A stretch of DNA of 35,745 nucleotides. It comes from Acidobacteria bacterium AH-259-G07. GTDB taxonomy: Bacteria > Acidobacteriota > UBA6911 > RPQK01 > JADFOI01. Below are positions 1-8,231 of the stretch, in pieces. Under the pieces are notes generated by a model. The model was not told the origin of the DNA, ran no database searches, and saw only the letters and a list, made by a program, of their open reading frames with translations. A program made the translations under genes and the position numbers. Position 1 is the first letter of the stretch, and each line of letters starts with the position of its first letter. The stretch is taken from NCBI GenBank assembly GCA_027717925.1, contig JALLON010000003.1, positions 1 through 35,745 on the forward strand, in the 5' to 3' direction.

Positions 1-204
1 CAGCAATTCGGCGAACAGGAACTTGTAACCAACCCGAGATCCTCCCGAGCCGGCAACCCCGAGCTGAAAAGAGAAGGGTTTGATGTGGGCAGCTTCCAGA
101 ACGGAAAAAAAGTGCTCTTGGCTAACTGCTCAAGCACGAGCGTATGCGTCGAGAACCGCAATACGGAAGGTTCCTTGTCCCAGTCGATGCTCTTTACGTT
201 CTAG
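1..204 (+). CDS. 3' end of a truncated ORF of unknown function (C-terminus ...NRNTEGSLSQSMLFTF*)
   Basis: Frame 1 is open from base 1 to TAG at 202-204 (68 codons), read by hand; not in the ORF track because no start lies in the window. Confidence 0.4.
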   Translation, partial: QQFGEQELVTNPRSSRAGNPELKREGFDVGSFQNGKKVLLANCSSTSVCVENRNTEGSLSQSMLFTF

Positions 205-274
205 CCTTTCTAGCCATTCCTAGTATCGCCACCAGCAGGACTGGACCGTTCAGGAAGAAACGTTAAGTTTCAGG

Positions 275-371
275 TCAGAGCACCCCGGTACCCACAGCAC
301 CAGAGCACCACAGTACCCCAGCACGACGGCACTTCAGCACCATAGCACGACAGCACCGAAACACCAGAACC
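275..371. repeat. Degenerate octamer tandem repeat, consensus about CAGCACGA/CAGCACCA
   Basis: In-register 8-nt units from 293: cacagcac cagagcac cacagtac cccagcac gacggcac ttcagcac catagcac gacagcac cgaaacac. Confidence 0.9.
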
Positions 372-411
372 TTTATAATGCTATAAAACACTAGGCGAAA
401 CCGACGGAGTA

Positions 412-2619
412 GTGATGAGAATGCGGTCCAACAGAACTCTACTGGCGTTTGTGCTGGCCTTTAGCACTTTCTTGGCCCAAGCCTCGGACTGGCCAACTTG
501 GCGAGGCCCGGGTCAAAACGGCGTCTCTTCGGAAACCGGCTTGATTTCCAGCTGGTCACTGGAGGGCGAGAACTTGCTTTGGAAATCCGACTTTATTGGC
601 CGTTCCACTCCCGTCATTCTAAATGGCCGCGTTTACGTCATCGGGCGAGCGGGTGAAGGCATCAACAAGCAGGAGCGAGTGGCCTGCTTCGACGCGGAAA
701 GCGGAAAACTGCTGTGGGAACACCGCCTGAATGTGTTCTTGACCACCGTCCCTTTCCCACGCGTGGGATGGGCCAATCTCACGGGAGACCCCGAAACGGG
801 GAATATATATGCCCACGGAGTGGCGGGTTTGTTCGTCTGCTTTGATGGTGATGGCAAGGTGATTTGGCAGCACTCGTTGACCGAGGAATTTGGGCGAATG
901 GCCGGCTATGGTGGCCGAACCCACACACCGGCAGTGGATGGAGATCTGGTGATTCTCAGCCTGATCAATAGCAACTGGGGCGATCAGGCCGCTCCTCGTC
1001 ACCGCTATTTTGCTTTTGACAAGCACAGCGGGGAGGTGATCTGGGTCTCCACGCCTGGAGGTAGACCCTACGACCTGAACACCTATTCCACCCCGGTCAT
1101 AGCCGCCATCAACGGTCAACGCTTGCTCATTGGTGGAAATGCGGATGGAGCTATCTATGCCCTGAAAGTACAAACGGGAGAAAAGGTCTGGGGATTCAAG
1201 TTGAGCAAGCGAGGAATCAATTCGTCCGTCGTGGTTGATGGTACTCGGGTGTACGCCAGCCACAGCGAGGAGAACTTGGATGAGGCGAATATGGGGCGAT
1301 TGGTGTGTATTGACGGAACCGGGAGCGGAGATGTGACCCGGACGCATGAGCTGTGGCGCTACAACCAGCTTAAAGCCGGATTTGCTTCCCCGACCGTGCA
1401 CCAGGGCCGGGTCTATGTGATTGACAACTCGGCCAATCTGCATTGCCTGGACGCCACCAATGGGAAGGTCTATTGGAAATACAACCTGGGAACTGTGGGG
1501 AAGGGTTCTCCAGTCTGGGCGGATGGAAAACTTTATACGACAGAGCTAAATGGCGCCTTTAACATCCTTCGGCCCGGAGCTGCCGAGTGTGAGTCGCTGG
1601 ACGAAGTGATTATTCCGCTGGGCAACCGCACAGCGGAAATTTACAGCTCTCCTGCCATCGCTTACAGGCGCGTGTTTTTCGCCACCGAAGACGGGCTTTA
1701 CTGCCTGGGGAAAAAGGACTCCCCATTTTCGCTCTCTGCTTCTTCCCTGCCCTCTTCTTCTGATTCTAAGCCCGGCCCACAGCAATCCTCACCTGCCCAT
1801 CTGCAGATTGTTCCTGCGGAGGTTATAACGGGCCCGGGGGAAACCGTTCAATTTCGTGTTCGAGCCTACGACACCCAGGCGCGCTTTCTGGGTGAAGTGG
1901 ATGCCAAGTGGTCGCAAAGTGGCTTGAGTGGTCAGCTGGATCAGGCAGGGAGATTTCGCCCAGAGCCGTCAGCGCAGCATCAAGCCGGCAAGGTCTTGGC
2001 CAAGGTGGGAGGTTTGGAGGCCTCGGCTCGCCTTCGGGTGATGCCCGACTTACCCTGGCAGGAGGACTTTGAAATCATGGAGGTTGGGAAGATTCCTACC
2101 CACTGGATTGGAGCGGCTGGTCGCTTTTCCGTACAGCTCAAAGACGGAAACAGGGTCCTTTCCAAACCCTTTGTCAGGAGAGGGATCCAGCGCTCCTATG
2201 TGTACATAGGGCCTTCAGACTTGAAAAACTATACCATGCAAGCCGACTTGATGGGCACCAAGGACGGACGTCGTATCCCTGATATGGGATTGATCGCAAA
2301 CCGGTATGTCCTTGCCTTAATGGGTGCTCGGCAGCAACTTCATGTCCATTCCTGGGCCTCGGAATTACGAATGGCCAGGAGTGCCGATTTTCCATGGCAG
2401 CCCAACATCTGGTACACCATGAAGATGAGAGTCGATGTTGAAGGAAATAAAGCCGTCGTTCGGGGCAAGGTCTGGCCCAAAACAGAAACGGAACCCGAGG
2501 CCTGGAGTATTGTCGTGGAGGACCCTTTGCCGAATCGGGAAGGGACTCCGGGTTTATTCGGGCAATCCTATGCTGAAATCTTTTATGACAACATCAAAGT
2601 AAGCAAGAGTGAACCATGA
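412..2619 (+). CDS. PQQ/BamB-like beta-propeller repeat protein with signal peptide and C-terminal beta-sandwich-like domain
   Basis: 735 aa ORF; signal peptide then DWPTWRGPGQNGVS, repeated W-x-x-DxxxGxxxW blades (FDAESGKLLWEH, FDKHSGEVIWVS, LKVQTGEKVWGF). Confidence 0.85.
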   Translation: MMRMRSNRTLLAFVLAFSTFLAQASDWPTWRGPGQNGVSSETGLISSWSLEGENLLWKSDFIGRSTPVILNGRVYVIGRAGEGINKQERVACFDAESGKLLWEHRLNVFLTTVPFPRVGWANLTGDPETGNIYAHGVAGLFVCFDGDGKVIWQHSLTEEFGRMAGYGGRTHTPAVDGDLVILSLINSNWGDQAAPRHRYFAFDKHSGEVIWVSTPGGRPYDLNTYSTPVIAAINGQRLLIGGNADGAIYALKVQTGEKVWGFKLSKRGINSSVVVDGTRVYASHSEENLDEANMGRLVCIDGTGSGDVTRTHELWRYNQLKAGFASPTVHQGRVYVIDNSANLHCLDATNGKVYWKYNLGTVGKGSPVWADGKLYTTELNGAFNILRPGAAECESLDEVIIPLGNRTAEIYSSPAIAYRRVFFATEDGLYCLGKKDSPFSLSASSLPSSSDSKPGPQQSSPAHLQIVPAEVITGPGETVQFRVRAYDTQARFLGEVDAKWSQSGLSGQLDQAGRFRPEPSAQHQAGKVLAKVGGLEASARLRVMPDLPWQEDFEIMEVGKIPTHWIGAAGRFSVQLKDGNRVLSKPFVRRGIQRSYVYIGPSDLKNYTMQADLMGTKDGRRIPDMGLIANRYVLALMGARQQLHVHSWASELRMARSADFPWQPNIWYTMKMRVDVEGNKAVVRGKVWPKTETEPEAWSIVVEDPLPNREGTPGLFGQSYAEIFYDNIKVSKSEP

Positions 2620-4070
2620 GACAAACACCGATACCTGATATTCGTATGCTTAAAGTGATCCCGCTAGTCGCCTTGCTGGCAGTGGCAGCTGCGGACACCG
2701 ATAAAGTGGAACGTGCGATGTTCGGTGGATCTCCGTCGCGCAATATGGCTTCCGATGAGAAAGATCTGCCCAACAAGTGGGATCCGGATACCGGAGTAAA
2801 TATCAAGTGGAAGGTAGCCCTGGGTTCGCAAAGTTATGCGGGTCCTGTCATCGCGGGTGGAAAGGTTTTTGTGGGTACCAACAACGAGGGTCTACGCAAT
2901 CCCAAGCTGGCTGGCGATCGTGGGGTGCTGATGGCTTTTCGCGAATCTGACGGCAAATTCCTTTGGCAGGCAGCGCACCCCAAACTGGCGGCGGGTCGAG
3001 TGCATGATTGGCCCCTGCAAGGAGTCTGCTCGACCCCCTATGTGGAAGGTGATCGGCTCTATTACATTTCTAATCGCTGTGAAGTGGTTTGTCTTGATAC
3101 GGAAGGTTTCTTGGACGGTGAAAACGACGGGCCCTTCAAAGATGAAACAGAGACCAGCAAAATCGACGCCGACGTGGTGTGGAAGCTGGACATGATAGCT
3201 GAGCTGGACGTCTTTCCCCATAACCTGGCCGCCAGTTCACCACTGGCTGTTGCGGATCTTCTGTTCACTCTTACCAGCAATGGGGTGGATGAAGACCACG
3301 TCACGATTCCCTCCCCTTTTGCTCCCAGTTTCTTGGCCGTCAATAAAAAGACAGGCAAGGTGGCTTGGGAAGATGGTTCACCCGCGGACCGGATTCTGCA
3401 CGGCCAGTGGTCCAATCCAGCTTATGGGATTATCCAAGGCAAAGCGCAGGTGATTTTCCCGGGAGGTGACGGTTGGCTCTATTCATTTGAGCCTGAGACG
3501 GGCAAGCTGATCTGGAAGTTTGATTGCAATCCCAAGGATTCAGTTTGGATATTGGGCGGCCGGGGGACGCGAAATAATCTCATTGCCGCCCCGGTCATTT
3601 ATGATGACAAGGTTTATATCGGAGTTGGTCAGGATCCGGAGCACGGAGAGGGGATTGGCCATCTGTGGGTCATCGATGGGACCCTGGAAGGCGACGTAAC
3701 TGAGCGAGCGGTGATCTGGCATTTTGGAGATGCCGATTTTAATCGCACCATATCCACGGTAGCTATCCAGGACGGCCTCCTTTATGTAGCTGACCTGAGC
3801 GGATTTCTGTACTGTCTGGATGCCAAAACCGGCAAGCATCACTGGACCTATGATACGTTCGCGGCCGTTTGGGGCTCCGCACTGGTCGCAGATGGGAAAA
3901 TCTATCTCGGTGATGAAGATGGAGACATCGCAGTACTGAGAGCGGGCAAAAAAAAGGAGCTGATCCACGAGGTCAACATGGGAGCGTCCGTGTACACCAC
4001 CCCGGTGGCTAAAAACGGCGTCCTGTACATTGTCAGCCGCACCACCCTCTTCGCCATCGCAGAGAAGTAG
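2616..4070 (+). CDS. PQQ/BamB-like beta-propeller repeat protein
   Basis: 484 aa; blades such as FRESDGKFLWQA, FEPETGKLIWKF, LDAKTGKHHWTY; ATGA overlap with upstream gene. Confidence 0.85.
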   Translation: MRQTPIPDIRMLKVIPLVALLAVAAADTDKVERAMFGGSPSRNMASDEKDLPNKWDPDTGVNIKWKVALGSQSYAGPVIAGGKVFVGTNNEGLRNPKLAGDRGVLMAFRESDGKFLWQAAHPKLAAGRVHDWPLQGVCSTPYVEGDRLYYISNRCEVVCLDTEGFLDGENDGPFKDETETSKIDADVVWKLDMIAELDVFPHNLAASSPLAVADLLFTLTSNGVDEDHVTIPSPFAPSFLAVNKKTGKVAWEDGSPADRILHGQWSNPAYGIIQGKAQVIFPGGDGWLYSFEPETGKLIWKFDCNPKDSVWILGGRGTRNNLIAAPVIYDDKVYIGVGQDPEHGEGIGHLWVIDGTLEGDVTERAVIWHFGDADFNRTISTVAIQDGLLYVADLSGFLYCLDAKTGKHHWTYDTFAAVWGSALVADGKIYLGDEDGDIAVLRAGKKKELIHEVNMGASVYTTPVAKNGVLYIVSRTTLFAIAEK

Positions 4071-4096
4071 GGCCCGTGTCTTTAAAGACACGGCCC
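4071..4096. terminator. Palindrome / bidirectional terminator-like hairpin GGCCCGTGTCTTTAAAGACACGGCCC
   Basis: CGTGTCTTT/AAAGACACG arms extended by G/C pairs; sits between convergent genes ending at 4070 (+) and 4082 (-). Confidence 0.75.
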
Positions 4097-5509
4097 CTTC
4101 TGGAAGGCCCGGGCACGGAACAGGAAGTCCACCAGATTGCCCTCATGCGGCTGAAGCCAGTTGAGGTGAATGGTGGGGATCGGCCCCAGATTGAGCCGGT
4201 CAATGTGCGTGCAGTCCAAGAGCGCCCTTAGAAATCCCTCCTCTTGAGTGATTCCCGTAGCGACCAGGGTGCTGCCAATGTGCTTCAGCATTTTCTCCTG
4301 CGGACACTCGACGACGCTGACAAAGGGGAACATGTACTCGGTGTTGGCCAGCCTCCGCTGGGGGGAATCGCACACAACGACCGAGGGGCGCAGATAGGCA
4401 CAGCGCTCCTGGACGATCAGCCGATCGCCCTCTCGGTACTTGGCGCACAGGTCCTCAACACCGGACTCCTGGAGGCCCTGTTCGATCACTGCATTAGTGG
4501 CCTCAGCCTGCCCCGCCACGGTAAAGGCCGCCAGTGCGGCCTCGGGGTCTTCCGGTGGCTTGGGGGCGATGGGCCCCAGACGCTGGGCCAGGGCCTCGGC
4601 GATCTCCCGGCCGTGTCTTGATACCCAGATGCCGGAGCAGCTGATGCAGCTTCGGCCGCTGTTGATCAGCACACTATCCACCATCAGCTCCAGGTGCTGT
4701 TTCCAATCATCCACCTGGTCGTCGCCGAAGAGGATTTTGCTGAACCCCGGGCCGTGCACCTGTAGGCGTGGATTACCCTTGTACTGCTCGACAGTGGCCG
4801 TACCGCCGAAGATCAAGTTGCGTGGGCAGTGCTCCAGCACGGCCGCTCCTACATCGCCCAAACCCGGATACAGCGCCACAGCCTTGCGGGGTACACCGGA
4901 CTGAAAAAAAGCTTCGGTCATCCGGTACGGGGTCCACGGCTCTTGCGGACCCGGCTTGAGCACTAAACCAATCTGTAGCGGTATGACCGGCAGCCACAAA
5001 CCGTGAACGCCCGGGGAGTTCGACGGCAAGACCATGCCCAGTACCGGCGTCGTGGCTTGGTAGCTGCGCATCACCCCGTTTTCTTCACCGTAGCCTCTAC
5101 TCAGGATACCCAGGTCCAACCCGCGGGTAAGCGATCCGAGGATGTTCTCCAGATTTGTCAGCACATAGTGGAGCTTCTCCATGTTCTGGCGGCACATGTG
5201 TTCAGGCAGTCCCGTCGTGGCTGACTGGTACTTAATGAACTCATCAGGCGTCTGGGTTGCTTCACCGGCGGGCAGCTCGGCCCTCATGAAGAGCTCTGCC
5301 GCATTTTTGAGCATGCCGAGAAGTTCGCCGCAAGGGATCTCACGCAAGACATGGCGCGCTCGCTGGGCCTTGCGCATGTCGCGCTGAATCAGCCCGCGGT
5401 TGGCCTGGCTCACCTCGGCCAGCGGCTCCCCGCTGGCAAAGTGGACCACCTTGTCCATGTCCAGACTCTTGTAGGGCTCTCCCCAACGGAGGATCGGAAA
5501 GTGAATCAC
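4082..5509 (-). CDS. Aldehyde dehydrogenase / acyl-CoA reductase (LuxC-like) family protein
   Basis: 475 aa; LPSNSPGVHGLWLPVIPLQIGLVLKPGPQEPWTPYR, FGGTATVEQYKG, candidate catalytic Cys in NSGRSCISCSG. Confidence 0.75.
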   Translation of the reverse strand: MIHFPILRWGEPYKSLDMDKVVHFASGEPLAEVSQANRGLIQRDMRKAQRARHVLREIPCGELLGMLKNAAELFMRAELPAGEATQTPDEFIKYQSATTGLPEHMCRQNMEKLHYVLTNLENILGSLTRGLDLGILSRGYGEENGVMRSYQATTPVLGMVLPSNSPGVHGLWLPVIPLQIGLVLKPGPQEPWTPYRMTEAFFQSGVPRKAVALYPGLGDVGAAVLEHCPRNLIFGGTATVEQYKGNPRLQVHGPGFSKILFGDDQVDDWKQHLELMVDSVLINSGRSCISCSGIWVSRHGREIAEALAQRLGPIAPKPPEDPEAALAAFTVAGQAEATNAVIEQGLQESGVEDLCAKYREGDRLIVQERCAYLRPSVVVCDSPQRRLANTEYMFPFVSVVECPQEKMLKHIGSTLVATGITQEEGFLRALLDCTHIDRLNLGPIPTIHLNWLQPHEGNLVDFLFRARAFQKGPCL

Positions 5510-5537
5510 AAGAATACTCCCAGGCTGCCCACTCCGC

Positions 5538-6650
5538 TCAATACACCCCTACGGTGGTGGTTGCGGCGAAACGGTGATAAGGGCGGACGCCGCTCACGCC
5601 GTCCCAAGGGTACAGATCGCAGGGCGGCTCGCGCTCTCCCTCATCCCGCTCGACAAAGCGGGGCATGAAAAACTCTTTCGTCAGCGTGCTGAGCATCACC
5701 CGGCCCGTTTGGCCGTAGTCGATCACTTTGTCAGGATCATCAAAGTCGACCACTCCCAGCACGGCCCGTGGCTGGGGAGCATAGTAAATGATCTTGTAGT
5801 TGTCCGCCGGGTCGAACGGTTTGGAGGCGGCTAAGCCCATAAGTGTGTTCCCGTAGGTGGGCGCCATGTAGACACCCTCCAGCAGCTCCTCCATGGCAAA
5901 GCGGTACCACTGCGGCGTAAACTCTGTTCCGCCGGAGAAGATACCCGTGATGCCGGCTTCTTTGATACTCGATCCTTCGGCCTCCAGGTGATTGGCCAGG
6001 GCTTCCAGCAGCTTGGGTGTGGCGAACAGGCATTTAATGTTGTGCCCGGCCGACAGGAGAGTCGCCGCCTGATCGATAACGTGCTGCTGGTAAGCCTTCA
6101 GGTGCTCCATCCACGTTTTTTCGATCAGCTTGATCACCCACCTGGGGTCCAGGTCGACGCAAAAGCAGATCCCGCCGCGGTACTGGGCCAAGTGCTCTAC
6201 CGCCAGGCGCAAGCGCCGCGGGCCAGAGGGCCCCAGCATCAACCAGTTGGCGCCTTTCGGGAAATGCTCCTCGGGCAAGGTCTTCGAGAACATTTCATAG
6301 TCGATCCGGAAGTCCTCGATATTAACCCGCGACTTGGGAATCCCGGTCGTGCCGCCCGTCTCGAAGACGTAGATAGCCCGATCACGGTAAGCCTTGGGGA
6401 CCCAGCGCTGGACCGGTCCGCCCCTCAGCCATTCGTCCTCAAAGTGGCCAAACTTGACGAGGTCATCGAAGCCCTGCACTTCCTCCCGCGGATCCCAACC
6501 TGCCTGCTGCCTCCAGTCGAGCCAGAAGGGGCACCCGGTCTCAGGGTTGAAGTGCCACTCGATGATCTCCCGCACGTGGGCATTCAGTCGCTCCCGCGAG
6601 GCGCGGGCTGTGCCTTCCAGTTGCCCGTTCACTGAACCTGGAAAGGTCAT
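5538..6650 (-). CDS. Adenylate-forming enzyme (phenylacetate-CoA ligase / LuxE acyl-protein synthetase-like), no obvious C-terminal lid domain
   Basis: 370 aa; YVFETGGTTGIPKSRVN AMP-binding loop, GIFSGGTEFTPQWYRF, APTYGNTLMGLA, TGRVMLSTL. Confidence 0.75.
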   Translation of the reverse strand: MTFPGSVNGQLEGTARASRERLNAHVREIIEWHFNPETGCPFWLDWRQQAGWDPREEVQGFDDLVKFGHFEDEWLRGGPVQRWVPKAYRDRAIYVFETGGTTGIPKSRVNIEDFRIDYEMFSKTLPEEHFPKGANWLMLGPSGPRRLRLAVEHLAQYRGGICFCVDLDPRWVIKLIEKTWMEHLKAYQQHVIDQAATLLSAGHNIKCLFATPKLLEALANHLEAEGSSIKEAGITGIFSGGTEFTPQWYRFAMEELLEGVYMAPTYGNTLMGLAASKPFDPADNYKIIYYAPQPRAVLGVVDFDDPDKVIDYGQTGRVMLSTLTKEFFMPRFVERDEGEREPPCDLYPWDGVSGVRPYHRFAATTTVGVY

Positions 6651-6894
6651 GATTTCATACGCTCCAAAGGCTGGGGGAAATCAGCCCACAAGTGGAGTGC
6701 ATCCCTGGATAGAAAACAAACCAAAACCACTAATTTCGCGGGAAATTCTATCCCGGTGTGAAAACGGGGGTCAAGGAGCATTCAGAGGTGGGCCACTGTG
6801 ATTCGCTCATAGGGAGAAACTAATCAAGAGAATTATCGTATAGTGGTTGTTGATTTAACTTCGAAGGGAGTTTGTAGGCAACCTGCGATTTGGA

Positions 6895-8112
6895 ATGATG
6901 AAACAAGCAGCTGAGGGCAGACAATTGGTTGACCATTCGAGAATTTCACGTTCCACATTTGGCATTCGGCATTCGGTATTCGGTATTTCACATTCGACAT
7001 TCGGCATTCGAAATTCGACATTTCTGGTGCTGCTGATCATTGGGGCAGCTTGGAGTTTCGGCTCCGGATCTTCTGAATCTTGGATCCTGTTCCGAGGCGA
7101 CGCGCAGCTGACAGGGGTTGCGCGAAGCTCTTTACCGGAAAGGCTCAAGGTGGCGTGGACCTTCCCAGCAGGTGATGGGATCGAGTCCACCGCAGCGATC
7201 TCCTCGGGCTCCGTTTATGTCGGCTCTTTCGATAGTTACCTCTACGCCTTAGAACTGGACACCGGACAGCTCAGATGGAAGTACAAAGCCCAAGATGAAA
7301 TTAAGTCCTCCCCATTGGTGGTGAATCAGGTCATCTACTTCGGTGATGAGTCGGGCGTTTTCCATGCTCTAGATGCCCGCACAGGCCAGAGAAAATGGAG
7401 TTTTCAAGCCGATGCTGGAATCACTTCATCGGCCAACTTTGCCCAAGGCCGCGTGCTATTTGGCTCTTACGATCAGTACCTTTACTGCCTCTCAGCTGAT
7501 GATGGATCCCTGCTTTGGAAGCTCGAAACCGGCGGCTACGTTCATGCGACTCCGGCGGTACTTAAACAGGATGTCGCCATAGTGGGGTGTGACGGCTACT
7601 TTCGCCTTCTCCGGATTCAAGACGGGCGGGAAAAAATGAAGTTGGACCTCCGTGCCTATGTAGGTGCCAGCCCCGCTATACGGGACAATCGGGCTTATGT
7701 GGGAACCTTTGAAAGCCAGGTCCTGTGCATCGATGTGGAAAAGGCTCAGACTCTCTGGCAATATGAACACGCGCGACGGCATTTTCCGTTTTACTCCTCG
7801 GCGGCAGTGACGGATGATCTGGTGCTGGTGGGCGGTCGAGATAAGATGCTTCATGCTCTCGACCGCCAAACGGGTGAGAAGATCTGGACCTTCCAGGCCG
7901 GAGCCCGGGTGGACTCTTCCCCGGTCGTTGTCGAGGATCGGGTGGTCTTTGGATCCACAGACGGGCTGATTTATGTGCTGAAGCTGGATTCCGGCCAAGT
8001 CCTCTGGCAATTCGACACTGGCTCCTCGATTCTAGCTTCACCCAGCGTCGCCAGTGGTAAGCTGGTCATCGGTACCGCGGACGGTCTTCTATATTGCTTC
8101 GCCGCAGAATGA
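6895..8112 (+). CDS. PQQ/BamB-like beta-propeller protein; true start uncertain because the N-terminus overlaps the heptamer repeat
   Basis: Blades LELDTGQLRWKY, LDARTGQRKWSF, LDRQTGEKIWTF, LKLDSGQVLWQF; signal-like FLVLLIIGAAWSFGSGSS follows the repeat-encoded STFGIRHSVFGISHSTFGIRN. Confidence 0.8.
   Translation: MMKQAAEGRQLVDHSRISRSTFGIRHSVFGISHSTFGIRNSTFLVLLIIGAAWSFGSGSSESWILFRGDAQLTGVARSSLPERLKVAWTFPAGDGIESTAAISSGSVYVGSFDSYLYALELDTGQLRWKYKAQDEIKSSPLVVNQVIYFGDESGVFHALDARTGQRKWSFQADAGITSSANFAQGRVLFGSYDQYLYCLSADDGSLLWKLETGGYVHATPAVLKQDVAIVGCDGYFRLLRIQDGREKMKLDLRAYVGASPAIRDNRAYVGTFESQVLCIDVEKAQTLWQYEHARRHFPFYSSAAVTDDLVLVGGRDKMLHALDRQTGEKIWTFQAGARVDSSPVVVEDRVVFGSTDGLIYVLKLDSGQVLWQFDTGSSILASPSVASGKLVIGTADGLLYCFAAE
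6947..7023. repeat. Heptanucleotide tandem repeat, consensus GGCATTC (11 units)
   Basis: cacgttc cacattt ggcattc ggcattc ggtattc ggtattt cacattc gacattc ggcattc gaaattc gacattt, all in register. Confidence 0.95.
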
Positions 8113-8126
8113 GCAAGAAGTTATCC

Positions 8127-8155
8127 GTAGGGGCGAGCCGGCGGCTCGCCCCTAC
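8127..8155. repeat. Perfect intergenic palindrome GTAGGGGCGAGCC-GGC-GGCTCGCCCCTAC
   Basis: 13-bp perfect stem, 3-nt loop, 15 bp after the TGA at 8110-8112. Confidence 0.95.
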
Positions 8156-8231
8156 AATCGGCCGCACGAAACATCAACAGACGACACAGCCGGCAATGCA
8201 GCTAAAGCGAATTCCTAAGAAAGCAGACGGC

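Noticed and set aside
275-371. Possible CRISPR array
   Set aside because: Units are 8 nt, contiguous and degenerate with no spacers; no cas genes seen in the window.
619-1443. 274-aa minus-strand ORF
   Set aside because: Fully antisense to the first propeller gene, with no recognisable motifs.
4082-6650. A lux bioluminescence operon
   Set aside because: Only LuxE/LuxC-like enzymatic logic is present; no luciferase alpha/beta (LuxAB) or LuxD genes in the window.
6833-7021. 62-aa minus ORF MSNFECRMSNVKYRIPNAECQMWNVKF
   Set aside because: Translation of the heptamer repeat; periodicity is explained by 3 x 7 nt = 7 codons.
8094-8231. Upstream start of the TonB receptor ORF
   Set aside because: Would encode the palindrome at 8127-8155 and overlap the previous gene; a signal-peptide start at 8232 is more plausible.
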